NCBI GenBank assembly: GCA_027625915.1
Contig: JANTQA010000023.1
Coordinates: 17,112,001-17,176,000 of the forward strand
DNA: 64,000 nt
Origin: Anaeramoeba flamelloides
Taxonomy: Eukaryota; Metamonada; Anaeramoebidae
Direction: 5' to 3'
The stretch's first letter is position 1, and each line of letters starts with the position of its first letter. Positions 12,418-24,863 of this stretch are shown here, piece after piece. The translations under genes were made by a program, and so were the position numbers. The notes beneath the pieces were generated by a model. The model searched no databases and had not been told where the DNA came from. It saw only the letters and a list, made by a program, of their open reading frames with translations.

Positions 12418-12740
12418 AATATTACTGAAAATTTACATTTTTTTTTTCAATTCCAATTAATATCTATTAAAGCCGCAAACCTTTTTGAAAATATGAATGT
12501 ATAATAATGATTAATATCTGAGTGTATTTCAAAAATACAAAATTTAGAGCTTTTTTTTGAAAAATCATTTTCCTTGTCATGATGAAAAAATATTACTGAA
12601 AATTTATATTTTTTTAACAAAATTCCCATTAATATCTGATATAATGGCAAACATTTTTCAAAATTTACATATATAATAGGTTTATTATATGAAAGTATTT
12701 TTTAAAAACCAAATTTAGTTTTTTTGTTTTACAAAAAATG
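12418..12740 (+). repeat. Diverged tandem duplication, unit about 170 bp
   Basis: Two adjacent units start with AAATATTACTGAAAATTTA and share, in order, CCATTAATATCT, GCAAAC.TTTTTCAAAAT, TATAATA and a block ending near AAATTTAG. The units differ by many substitutions and small indels. No coding sequence. Confidence 0.6.
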
Positions 12741-13627
12741 TTTCAAGTTATATAGTATTTAAAAATAACAAAATTTTCAAAAACTTAAAAGAATAACAGA
12801 TTATAGATAAAAATATTTTTTCTTTTTTCTTTTTTCAAATTTTTTAAAAAAATTGATATTTAATTTTTCTTTACTTATTTTTTTTTCTTTTCAATTTTGA
12901 GTAGCAATTAAAATACGAAATATTTGTTGATGCCTATTTCATAGAATAGACAAAAAATTGATATTTAAAATTTGGTGGACATATATTTCACCGAGAAACC
13001 AAGTACTATTCCTTTGGTCAATTGGGCACCGATTGAATATCTTTGTTTTAAGTGATATAAACTTTCTTTTTCCATGAAAGGCGGAATAAGTTGATAACAG
13101 TTATATTTTTTTTCAAAAAAAGAGTGAATAAGTTTTTTACATGACGAAAAAACAAAGTTTTATTTATATTTCTGAAACAAAATAATTCATTGAATTCACA
13201 ATTAAGATAAAAAACACAATACTTGAACATTATAACAAATAAATAAAGGTAAAATCCCTTTGAGTTTTCCCAGAGCCCCAGTTTCTTTGGAAAATTAATA
13301 AATTTTTTTATGTACACAAAAATTTAAGAAAAGACACCTTAAGTTTATTCTTCATTTTTGTTTTAAGAGGATTATTTTTTACAGTTCTGAACAAAAATTG
13401 GCTATAATTAAACCACCATTTGTTTTCACCAGCTTTATAAAGAATATAGTAAATACTTTGATTTTTACATATTTTTTTGGTTTCTGAAAAAAAAGCTGTT
13501 GATTTTTTTTTTAATTTTAGAAATTCAGAGAAAATTACTAAAAATATGATTTTTTTTCTTAATTAACAAAAAAAAAAAAAAAAAATTGATATTTTTTCCC
13601 GAGATTTCAGTTTATTTGTGAAAATTT

Positions 13628-13795
13628 CTAGGTTTTTTTGAGGTTTTCTATTTTGTTTCGAAAATCTATTGATTTTCTAAATAAATGGAAAACTTAAAAA
13701 AAACCTATCGAAAATCAATTGATTACATAGACAAAGTATAAAATCCGCAGAAAACCTAGTATACTTAACACATAAAATAGAAAACCTAGCACTTG
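13628..13795. repeat. Imperfect inverted repeat (palindrome)
   Basis: The left side has CTAGG..TTTTCTATTTT followed by CGAAAATCTATTGATTTTC. The right side has CGAAAATCAATTGATT and, later, AAAATAGAAAACCTAG. These pair as an imperfect hairpin about 165 bp across. The run of C at 13814-13824 lies just beyond it. Confidence 0.55.
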
Positions 13796-13943
13796 AAAAC
13801 ACTTGACGATATGCCCCCCCCCCCAGAAAACACTTAATGTACAAAACACCTTAGAAATACTATTGATTACAAATCAAAATTCCACAATCTATGATTAATA
13901 ATCGGTATCCACTAACTCTCAGAGTTGGGTACTAGGTACCTGA

Positions 13944-13989
<46 letters not shown>

Positions 13990-13990
13990 T

Positions 13991-14675
13991 TCAGTCCAAG
14001 GGACCCAGTTGTAATGAGTGAAATACACGTGTTTAAAGGGTTTTTATACATATTAGAAGAAAACTTTTATTTTGGAAATTTTCAAAATTGAAATCATTTT
14101 TTCACATTTTTGCACTTTTTTGTTTTTCGATTTTTTTTTAAAAAAGATATTCAGTTGTAAAAAATTTTTTATACTGCAAGATCAATTAGTCATTTGGTAA
14201 AAATGTATTATTCTAAGGTTATTGAAACCATGAAAATTATTATTGAGAAATCAAATTGATTTCTATTGGAATTCTATTCGATCTTTGATCTTGATATTTG
14301 TTTAATAAATGTGATAAATTTCCACTTCATTTTCATTTCCTTTTTTAAACAGAGACCACAAATACCAACACATTTTGTTTGGTGGACTTGTTTTCTAAAA
14401 GAAAATTATGGAAAATGAAGTTAAAAAAGTTTCCTATTTATTATATAAATACCAGTAGAAGTTCAAAACGAAAATTGTTGTTTTTCCAAATTGTGCCCTA
14501 AGAATTTGAGTTTTGAAATTTTTAATAAAATTTATTGATTAATTAGTTTTATTTCAGACTTATATCAACAATTCTTTGATGTGTATTATTCTTCTTATTT
14601 CTTATTTGTTCTTCAAAGGTCAATTATATAAAATAATTGATATTTGAAAAAAAAATTGGGTCCCTTTGACTGAAA
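13991..14675. mobile_element. Short TIR element, about 690 bp, non-coding
   Basis: The left end reads TTCAGTCCAAGGGACCCA and the right end, on the other strand, reads TTCAGTCAAAGGGACCCA. These are near-identical inverted termini enclosing AT-rich non-coding DNA. A third, related end (TTTTCAGTCAAAGGGGCA on the minus strand) lies at 63232-63250. This fits a non-autonomous DNA transposon family. I could not define a target-site duplication, so the superfamily is open. Confidence 0.5.
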
Positions 14676-16466
14676 CAGAGTTTAAATTTACTATATTAAG
14701 TATATTTTGTTTTCACTTAATTGTTATTATTTTTTTCTTTATTACCTTAATTTTTATAACCGTAAGATCTTTGAACAAAAATTCCAGTCAAGAGTAATGA
14801 ATTTCATAATTTTGATTATATAATGTTGAAGATTTTTTGTTTATTTTTTCTAAAAATAACTTTTTCATATAATTATTATCTAGTATTTTTGACAATTTAT
14901 TTTTTCCATTTGATTCTGAAAAATTTAAATTTTTCACAATACCAAATGAAAATAAATTAATTTTTTATATGTAAAATCCACTTTAAATCAACAATTACAT
15001 AATTTGAAAACAATAAGTTATAATGTATAAATTTTTACTTCAGTTTTATCAAACTTTTAATTTTTTTTAAAAAAATTAACTATTTCAAAATATAAATTAG
15101 GACAAGTATTAATATCTTATATTCGAATACAATACCCGAATAAACTTACTAAAGATACTAATAAATAAAAAAAATGTATCAAATACCAGAAAAAGATTAT
15201 AATCAACATTATAAACCATTTAAACTGTAAACATTTTATGTTAAAATTCTGGCCACAATTCTCCCAAATTAAAATAAATCATGATAAAACCCAATACAAA
15301 TGTTATAAAATCGAAAAACCCTTTCAATTTAAAATAAATTATTTTTATCAGTAATACGAAAGGGTGGGCTACTACAAAAGTTAAGTCTATACTCAATATA
15401 ATTTGATCTCACCAGTAATAATATTAACACCCAATAACTCAAAGATCTCTAAAATAATTCTATTTGTAAAACAGATCAAAAATACAAATTCATCATTTAA
15501 TACCGATTCTTATATTCACAAGAGGTTTACAACAATTTTAGAAATATACCTTCATTTGGAGACAAATTTAGAGGTTGAATTATCAATATTCTGACTTCAA
15601 AGTTGTTAAAAATAACTTTCTTCAATTTGTAGTGAAATAATGATTAGAAGTAAATAAAATTCAATTAAACAAAAAATAAAATAATTACAGAAATGAATAT
15701 CTTGACCAATTATTTTCAAACATTGGGGATTATTTTGAAAAAAACAACTAATTTCTCAGTAAAAGTGAACAAAAATAATCAATATTTTTATTTTTCTTTT
15801 CTTATTATAAAGTTAAAATCTTAAAATTAAAAATTTTAACAAATAATCAAATTTGGAAAGTTATAAAATCTATATCTTGAAAAACTACAAAAATTCTATT
15901 ATTATATTGCTTCATATCAGTGGATTACGAAAAGAAATGAAAAAAAAAAATCTAATACAAATATTTAATTTTGATCTCTATCTAATAATTTATTGTTCAA
16001 TAATAAATAAAATAGATTTTTGAGAACCTTCAAACTATGAAACTCTAATCTTATTTACTTTCAATAACAACATAGTTCGATTATTGACGAATCTTAGGTG
16101 AAGCTAACCATTATATACAAATTTTAGATATCACTCGTTTTATAAAAAAGTTTTTTTTTTTTTATCAATTTTCATAAAAAATTCAATCCAAATACAAAAA
16201 TAAAATAAATAAAATAAATAAAAAAAATAAAACAAATAAAATATATTCTAAATTTATTCTTTTTTTTTTTGTTAAAGCGATCAAAAAATTTGTTGAGAAA
16301 AAAAAAAATTTTTTTTTTTATCCAAATAGTTTCTAAGGAATCAAATAGATTAAAAAATAAGAAATAAAAATAAATAGCCAAAAAGAAGAAAAAATAAGGA
16401 GTTATAAAATAAAATAAAAATTAAAAAACAAAAACAAACACAAAAGCAAAAGCAAAAACCCAACAT

Positions 16467-19400
16467 TTATAATTTTTCTTGAGAAGTAATCTTATAAATA
16501 TCGTCAACTTTAATAAAGATATTAAAAACTTTCTGACGAATTTCCTTTGTTTCACTCATAATAAGTTTAGTCAATTGCGAATAGCCACCATTTTTCAAAA
16601 ATTGATTTAATTTCTTATTATCAAATTGCTGCAATTGTTCTAAAATAGCCATTACAAAATTGGAATAATTGAGATTTATTTTTTCAGATTCAAATTTTAA
16701 TATATCATTAACAACTTTTATAGTATTTTGGTTTTCATTGGACAATAGCATTTGTATTTGGCTAATTTTATGATTAGATTGCTCTAATATATAGCAATTT
16801 ATAAAATGACTCATTACTTCTATTAATTGGTTCTCAACTATTAATTGGTTTTCTTCTTTTTTCGAATTGGACAGCAATAGCAAGCAATTTAGATATTCCA
16901 TTTTTGTATAGATTTCAAGATCAATAAAATGGGGTAATTGGTCATCTTGCGAAAAATTGAATTTAAACAATTGCAATCTTAATTTGAGACTTTGGTTGAA
17001 TTCATAGGGAAACAAGAATGATAATTTCATTTGATTTAACATTAATATGATTTGATCAATTTGGATAATATTTAATAAATTTTTAAATAAATGGAAAAAT
17101 ATTTTCAATAAATGCAAATGTAATTTAGAATTCAATTCAATGATTTGCTTGGATTTGATCATTTCGTTGGTAATTTGCTTAGTTTGTTGGAAATAAATTT
17201 TTGTTTGTTGATGAAATATTTTTGATAATAATCTTAATGAATAATCCTTCTTCATTTTCTCCTTGTCCTTATTCTCGTTATCGCTAGTACCACTATTATT
17301 ATTAATCTGACTAATGTTTTTTTCTATTTCAAAATTACCAATAAATTGCTGAGGGCTTGTCGATTTCAAAAATTTTAAAATATGGATGATAAATTGTTTT
17401 GCGATCTGAGGGGTAAAAGAATGAATTTTTTCACCAATAAATTTCCCAATCAGGGGAATAATTTTGAAAAAAAAAGATCTATTTTCATTTATTAAACTTT
17501 GCAAAAAGTTTAAAAATTTGGGTATTAAATGGAAAGTGATTTTCTCATAAAATAATATTAATAAATTAATCATTGTTTCAAAAAATTCTGAATATAAATT
17601 TAATTTATTTTCTTCGTTTTGCAAATCCTCTTGTTGGATCAACACGTCATCGAAAATTGGTAAAATAACTGTTTGAAAGATTAATTTCCATGAAGTTATA
17701 TCGATTTTTTCTCCAACATTTGTCAAAATTTGAAATAATGTTTTGTTTGCAAATTTTTTTATTTTTTCTTGCCCCTTTTGGAATTGGATGTCAATGGAGG
17801 TTATAACTTTAGATAACCCATATAATATTGGGAACCAATAGGTATAAATGATTTGTTCCTGTGTTTGATTTTCATTGATTACTATTTTTTGTTCGTTTAA
17901 TAATAAATATTCCGATAATGTATAAATTGATTCAATGGCTTTTATTTTCATTTCATCATTCTCAAAAATATTCTCATTCTCATTCCTTTTTCCGGTTCTA
18001 TTGGGATTATTGCTTTGTTTCTGATGTGTAGCCTTCTTCTTATTGAAATTATTATATTTGGTATTAAAAAGATTATTTTCAATAAATAAAATTAATAAAT
18101 TAATAATATCAATCAAGGAATATCTAAAGGGCTCTAAATAATTGGCGACAATATTGATCAACATTTGGAAGGAAATATTTTTTAATAGCAAATTCTTCTT
18201 TTGATTGGCAAATTTTGAAAAATTACTCGCGAATGTCAATATTTTCAAAATTAACGTTATCCCAGATTTGATATTTTTATTTTCGTTCCTAATTATTTTT
18301 TGTAAAGAATTTAAGCAACCTTTCAATATAACAATATTTTTTTGTTCCTTTAATAAGGAAAGGTAACATGAAAAAAAGTCTTGTTGAAAATTGAAATTTT
18401 GTAATTCCTTTTTTTGAACAGCTTTAATTGTTAATTTTTCCAAATTAGTTAAATAAATAGTTAATAAATCATCATCATTCTCCTTCCTTCCTATTTGCCT
18501 CAAATATGGTGACACTAATGCCCAAATAGTATACCAATCAACTTTTTTTCTCTCGAGATTATTCTTTAAAGTTTCGAACAAGTAAATTAAATAATAATAA
18601 TTATAATCTTCTTCTTTAATTTCCTCACCTTTTTTTTTTTTTTTTTTATTTTTTTTGACTGATTCTAAATACTTTTGTTTTTTTTTCTCATTTTCTTCAA
18701 TTTCAATTGAAGAGATACTAACCAAACTTTGAATAAAATTAATTAACTGTGATATTTGCAATTTATAGGAATTAATGATAATGTTATCAATGTATAATGG
18801 TTCAACAACTTTAAATTTATTTGACGAGTCAATTATTTTAAATTCCTTTTCATTATCGCCAGTAAGATCCATTAAAATTTTTGAAAAAATTATTTTGCAT
18901 TGAATTAGTTTTAAATATTCCTTCAAAATGATTTCCCAACTTGTTCCTAAATAATTTCCTTCAATGGTTGTCAATAGAATTAATGATCTAATGATTTCAT
19001 ATTGCTTTTCATTTATCTCGCTATTTGGTTCAATATCGCTAATTAATGAAAGATATTTTTTAATAAAAATTTCTCTTTCTGCATCAAAATTAAATAATCC
19101 CAATAATTTAATACTTGCACGTAATCCTCTTGTACAATAATCAATTACACGGAGATCTTGTGTTTCCTTGAGAATTGAAAAAATTGAATCTAAAACGTCT
19201 TTCCAAATTCTTTTCAATATAAATTTTATTTGAATAGTTAGAAATTGTAATTTTTTTTTGGAATTATAATCATTAACTTTCGTATACTTTTCAATTTTTT
19301 TTTTGCTTTTTTTTGAATAGATCAAATACTTTTCGTCAATTGTTAGGAAATATCTTTGAGCATCATCAGTTAATATAATTGATTTATAGATCTCCTTCCC

Positions 19401-22276
19401 ATTTTCTTTCTCCTTCTCATTATCTTCACCATTCTCCTCATCATTCTCCTTCTCCTTTTCAATTTGGATCAAATTATCATTTTCATTCACAAATTTAAGA
19501 TTTTTTCTTTTGCTATTATTATTTTCGTTAATCATTAATGAAATTTGATCATAAATTTCACCCAAAAATTCTTCTGATAAATTTTTTTCTATAGAAGATA
19601 AATCTCTATTATTTTTAATAAATTCATTTTTTGTTATTTTCTTGACTAAATATTTATTTTTCAAATTTGAAAACAAATGTAGAATTTGATGACATAATAA
19701 ATAAACTAATTTTGATGATTTAAAAATATTGTAATTATTTTTACAATATTTTTCTGAAAATTTTTCAAGGATCCTTTCAATTTTACTTTGATCCTTTGGA
19801 AGTAAAAAATCTTGAAACATTTTTTTCAAAGCTACAATTAAATTCAATTTTGTAAAATCTAATTGCTCAAACCAATAATCTAATAATATCTCATTTAATT
19901 CGCCTTCAGTAGATAAAAAATCCCCGATTTTTAATAATGTTAATTTATTCTTTTTGCTTTGAATTAATAATTCTGATAAAGTTTTTAATTGCTTTTTTTT
20001 CTTGATATCTTTTTGCTTTTCCCTTTTCTTTTTCTTTTTCTTTTTTTTATTTTCCTTTTGATTTTTATTTTTATTCTTATTCTCTTTTTGAATTATTATT
20101 TGATCTTTTTCTTCATTAATATTTTCTTTATTATTTTGATTTATTATTTTGATTAAATACTCAAGCCCCTTTCGGAATTTTTCGTTGCTAATTTGAGTAA
20201 TTAAGCTCGCTTCTTCATTTTCATCTTCTTTATCAATTTTAAATTCTTCCAATTCATAATCATCATCTTCGTCATTGTCATCGTCATTTGAATTTGTATT
20301 GTCATTTGAATCTGAATCTGAATTTGTATTTGAATTTGAATTTGTATTTGAATTTGAATCTGAATTTGAATTGGGATCAGAATCTGAATCTTTTGTATTA
20401 ATTTCAAGTTTTTTTGATTTCCTTTTTTTGATAATGATTTGATCGGAGGCATTCTTGCTTATTATTAAATTTTTCTTTTGACTTTTGATAATTTTTTTAA
20501 CATTAAGAAATGGGTCCTCATTAAACAAATTCTCCGACCAGATAAACATCGAACGCAAACAGGAGATTAAAAGCCTTAATGCATATCTTCTCAACTTTGT
20601 ATAATTAAATAAAGAATAATCCTTATCCGAAGAGTTTACCTTTGAAAATAAAATTTCACCCTTCGTGATTTTTGAAATACATTTGACACTCTTTTCAAAT
20701 AAATTTGAAATCGGGTTTTGTTTATTAAATTGATTATAAATAATATAAAACTCTAATAATGTATTTGGATTATTAAAAATTAAAAAAAATGTTTGCAATG
20801 AAATTAACATTTGAGTGAAATTATATTCTTCATTTTCAATCAGGCAAATAATGTCTTCATAAATAAATAACCCAATTTCTTCAATTAATAACTTTCGATA
20901 GTTTTGATATATTTTTCGGAAAATTAAATGGATTTTTTCAAATAATTTATTGTCATGCGATTTACCCTTTTCCAAAAGCGTTTTATTCAAATTTTGTTGA
21001 AGAATGGATCCAAAGGCTTGATACGAATTTTTTGAAAAAGTTCCACCCTCGTTTAACAAATGTAATATTAATTCTAAAGACAAGCCAGCCTTGTGGTAAT
21101 ATGACTTATAAGCTTGGGTATTTTCTTTAACCTTTGAATCTAACGTTTTGGAACTTTTTTCAAAAAGCGACTGTAATAAGAACGACAAATCTTTTTCATA
21201 CTCATTGGCAAATTCACTGGAACTACTCTTTGACTTTTTTTTCTTTGTTTTTTTTTTTGTTAATTTGAGATAATTGTCAATTATTGCGAGAAAGGTTTCC
21301 TGGCCTAGCTTTAAATTTTCTTTATTTTCTGAATTGGTACAAATCTCAAAGATACAATTTATACACTCTAAAAACCTTGAGCCATGAAGACTATTCGATT
21401 TGAATTTAACGATGGATGAAAATGTTTTGATTAATAATTTTTCGACTTGCTCGTTGACATACGTTAAACATGTGTTGAGGGATTCGATTAACTCGTCAGC
21501 TACATACCCTTCGTTTTCGTTTGAGGTGGTAATTCTAATATCAAATTTTTTCCATTCAATCAATAACTAGAGGGTTTTTTTTGTTTGTTTGTTTTTTTAG
21601 GGTTTTTTTTTTTTTTGTTTATGGGTTTTTTTTTTGTTTATGGGTTTTTTTTTTGGCTCATGAGTTTTTTTTTGGTTTATGAGTTTTTTTTTGATTCATT
21701 TCGTTAAAAGAAAAAAAAAAAGAAAAAAAAAAGCAACAAATAAGGAAAAATCAATTTTGATTTTTTTTTTTTGAGCTTTAATGAATTACAAGAGTAGAGT
21801 GAATCGCAGCAACTAATATTTTATGGACATGTGAATCTAATGCGGTTTTTATTGAATTAAAAAAAATCAGTGTTAGTTGTTTTGAATCAATTTCGCTTTC
21901 TCTTTGGTTTGGGTTTTGAAAGTGTATTAATATAAAAATAATAAAAAAAAATTAAAGAGAAAAAATTTTATTTCGTTAATTCTCAAAGATCGTTTCGAAG
22001 AAATTAATTATTAATAAAACCTTACCTCTGGTATGAATTCAAAAAATCTATTATTTGGAAACAAAATTTTGTTGTTTTTAAAAAAAAGAAAGGATAAAAT
22101 TAGATCTAAATTCGTTGGTCAAAACTCGAAAAGAAAAAAATTGAAATTTCAATTGTGTTACCTAATACTTTAGCACTATACTCATTTGCTAATTCTAGTT
22201 TTTTTGTCGAATTACTCTCTTTTTTGATTGTTTCGAAATAAGGTTGCAAAGAAGAAAAAAGTGTTGACTCTGTCAT
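16467..22276 (-). CDS. BIG/Sec7-family large ARF-GEF-like protein with degenerate Sec7 domain, four exons
   Basis: Exons, in transcript order: 22276-22162, 22047-22026, 21901-21790, 21566-16467. All introns are GT-AG and in phase, giving about 1,782 aa. The long frame alone has no ATG start; the 5' exons supply one and complete the DCB domain. Order of parts: DCB (about 45-190, with the 'GSRFLECINCIFEIC' signature of BIG proteins near 145), HUS-like helices (about 310-430), a Ser/Asp/Asn-rich linker (about 470-530), Sec7 (about 539-764, interrupted by a Lys/Asn insert), HDS1 (about 870-975, with EGNYLGTSW), HDS2 (about 1089-1195) and HDS3 (about 1320-1395). Family members activate ARF GTPases at the trans-Golgi and endosomes. 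The glutamate finger that ejects nucleotide in active Sec7 domains (IGxYLGE) is replaced: the aligned residue is Thr636 in IGDFLST. The second motif (LNTSLHN) is also changed. It probably does not act as a GEF, so it may be a scaffold. Confidence 0.9.
21567..21789 (-). other. Intron 3 of the BIG-like gene, with short T-rich repeats
   Basis: The donor is GTAATT and the acceptor CTCTAG. On the plus strand the intron has four or five tandem variants of a roughly 20-bp unit (GGTTT(T)n followed by GTTTATG or similar) at about 21597-21690. It joins the DCB helix ending HSTL to LLIEWKKF in phase 0. The other two introns of this gene are 22048-22161 (114 nt) and 21902-22025 (124 nt). Confidence 0.8.
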
Positions 22277-24863
22277 TTAGAAAGATAGGAAAGAATAAGC
22301 AAAAATGTAATTAGAAAAAATGAATTCTTTTAGATTGAAGACATTTTTTATTCAAAGTAAATAATTCTGTTTTTTCTCCTGGTTTGGTTGTTGTTTGTGT
22401 TTTGATTATATAGGGAAGAAAGAAAAAAATATATTTGTGTTGTTTTTGAGGTATAATTTTTTTGTGAAGAAATATTTATCAAAGTACTGTTTTTTTTCTT
22501 GAGATTTTGAAAAAAAAGCCCTTGAAGGAGTTTCATAATCCCATATAAATTTATTCACTTTTAATTTCTTTTTGAAAAAATGTAAAAATTCTGATAAATT
22601 TTCACCTTATTGTGATCCGACAAAAATTTGATTTTACGATTTCACAATTTTCATTTCAAATCATAAAAACACAAAACCATTCCTCAAGCTCTTCTATATA
22701 TTTTTTACATTTACTTTTAAAGGTTTGAAATGTTTTCAAATCTTGCCTTGTATTTGAAAATCTATTTAGAGACTCGTAAACTAAAAAAAATCTTCTGTTT
22801 AAACAAATATCAAAATCCAAAAAATTTCACCGAATTTTGAAATTAAATGTTTTGGGATAAAAAGTGAAACATTTTTTTTAATTGGGGAACCTGAACAGAA
22901 TCACAAAATCCTGAACACACAAAGTAAAATCAATTAAAAGAACAAACAAATTAATTTCAAATAATAATCCATTATATTATTTTCAACCAAATCCAACACA
23001 AAGCAATTAAAATCTACTTTTTTATCGAAATTGTTGGTGTGTTTTTGAGAGATCTCATAAATAGTTAATTTTTTCAACAAATTTTTCATAATTGAATCAA
23101 TCAAAGAAAAATCCCTTCATAAGGTACTATTTAAAAAAACTATTATTATGTTTAATACTATTTGTTGAAAAATAAATATAACAAAATTTTCATTCAGCTT
23201 TCCAAGATTATAGTTTAAAAATCATATAAAATTTCAAATTTTTAATTCTTAAAATCAGTTTAAATTATTAATTTACTTTTGAGAATTGGGAATTTTTGAT
23301 GATTTATTTTAATTCTTTGGATGTGATTTTTTTGGATAGCTGAATGAAAATTTTGGATCTTTTTATTTTAAAATTAACAGTACTTCATTTGGTCTTTATT
23401 TATTTTTTTAATTGATTTTACTTTTTGTTTTCATTTTCTATTAATATTCCATATTAAAAACCATGTTGAACTTTTGTTTCAAGAACGGTAAAAAATAAAG
23501 TAAAAATTTGATTAATATCCACCAAATTTTCTAATACGGTATTTTTCAGAAATGAATTATTATTTTTTCTGTTTGGTTACAATTTTTTCTCATTTTTTAA
23601 AAAGTTTAAAATTCTATATATTTCGAAATTATTCCAAAAAATTATTTTCTTTGAAAGAAGATTGAAATCTTCTTATCTATGTAAGAATTAAAAAAAATTT
23701 CTTAAAAAATAAAAGCTCAAAATTTTGGAAGAACTCTGGAGAAAAACTCTTCCTACATTTCAAAAGAAATTTCGATTATTATTTTTAACTTGTAAAATAT
23801 ATTTCTTTTTATTCAAACAACAATAATAATGAATTTTTTCTTTTTGTCTTGACAAAAAAATCTGACAAAAAGTCACCCAACTTAAATTAAAATTTCTCCC
23901 AAAATTCTTTTTTAAAATCTGGAAAATTCAACTTAAAATCTAAAGAAATGGTTTTTAATTTAGATTATTTATAATAAATAATTAATAACCACAATATAAA
24001 TTTTTTATGTGGATTATTGACAACACAAAGATTAAACGTATCAATAGGGTTTACAATTATTTTTCAATTTTTTAAAGATTCATAACAAATAAAAAAAATT
24101 CAAATAAATAAATCTATCAAAAAAAAAATTAAGGAATAATGAATACCAAATAACTTATTTTTTATAATAACAGTTCATTGTTTTTACTCTTGAATATTTG
24201 AGAAAAAAAATAAATTTTCAATTTTTTTGATTTCAAGAAATTTAATAAATATTTGTGAATAAAATAAAATAATCATTTTTTTAGATCGACAAGCATTCAA
24301 TATATGATCTTTTTTATTGTATTTTCAAAACTAGATTAAATTTCAATGCAATTTGTTCATACAAACTCTCGGGAATTGGTAAAAGTGAGATTTCAAAATC
24401 GTAAAAATATTGCAAATTTTTCTTTTTTTCTGTTTTGATCCAAACCCCAAACCAAACAGGAACCTATTTTTTGACTGAAAATTTAATTGGAAAAATGAAC
24501 TTTTTTTAAAAAAAAAATGATTATTCATTTCTCAAAAGTTGACAAATGAAGTTGTGTTATCGAGTTTAATTGAAGCCTTGTAAACAATTATTCTGTTACC
24601 TATCGGATAATAATAAATAAGAGTTACAAATTACACACGTAAAATTTGCAAACACACAAAATGAATTATTCACTTATTCAAAACTTGTACAAATGTAAAA
24701 AATAAAACCTCAATAGTACGTCATTGTCGAAAGATAATTGTTAGTTGCCTATAAAGATGCTTTAATGGAGACCCAATCTGTTTTTCTCATTCTGTAATCA
24801 AGAAATGGATGGAGGAAGGAAATCATTTTTTTTTTTTTTTTGTTATAATTCTTGTTAATATAT
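22277..24863. other. AT-rich intergenic stretch with repeat family R4
   Basis: No gene supported. About 22560-22775 matches 39490-39725, and about 23265-23400 matches 45735-45855 and, more weakly, 39775-39850 (all in the same orientation). Thus one long, old repeat seems to be present here in its fullest form. The rest is low-complexity AT-rich DNA. Confidence 0.5.
22560..23400 (+). repeat. Dispersed repeat family R4, fullest copy
   Basis: The left part (about 22560-22775) shares GATCCGAC.AAAATTTGATTTT, TTTCATTTCAAAT, AAAACAC or GCACAAAAC and TTTGAAATGTTTT-like words with 39490-39725. The right part (about 23265-23400) shares GAGAATTGGG, TTGATGATTTA, TTTAATTCTT, GAATGAAAATTTTG and GATCTTTTTATT with 45735-45855, which lies inside an RMC1 intron. 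Copies are diverged and non-coding. Confidence 0.6.

Larger units (their letters stand above)
10291..16466. other. 6.2-kb AT-rich intergenic stretch, repeats only
   Basis: No gene supported. It holds a diverged tandem duplication (12418-12740), an imperfect palindrome (13628-13795), a run of 11 C (13814-13824) that stands out in this base composition, a TA microsatellite (about 13945-13980) and an element with terminal inverted repeats (13991-14675). A 63-codon frame at 15403-15594 has ordinary AT-rich composition and was not accepted as a gene. Confidence 0.5.

Noticed and set aside
15403-15594. 63-codon frame with acceptor-like and donor-like signals around it.
   Set aside because: Composition matches local non-coding DNA, and no neighbouring exon or family supports it.
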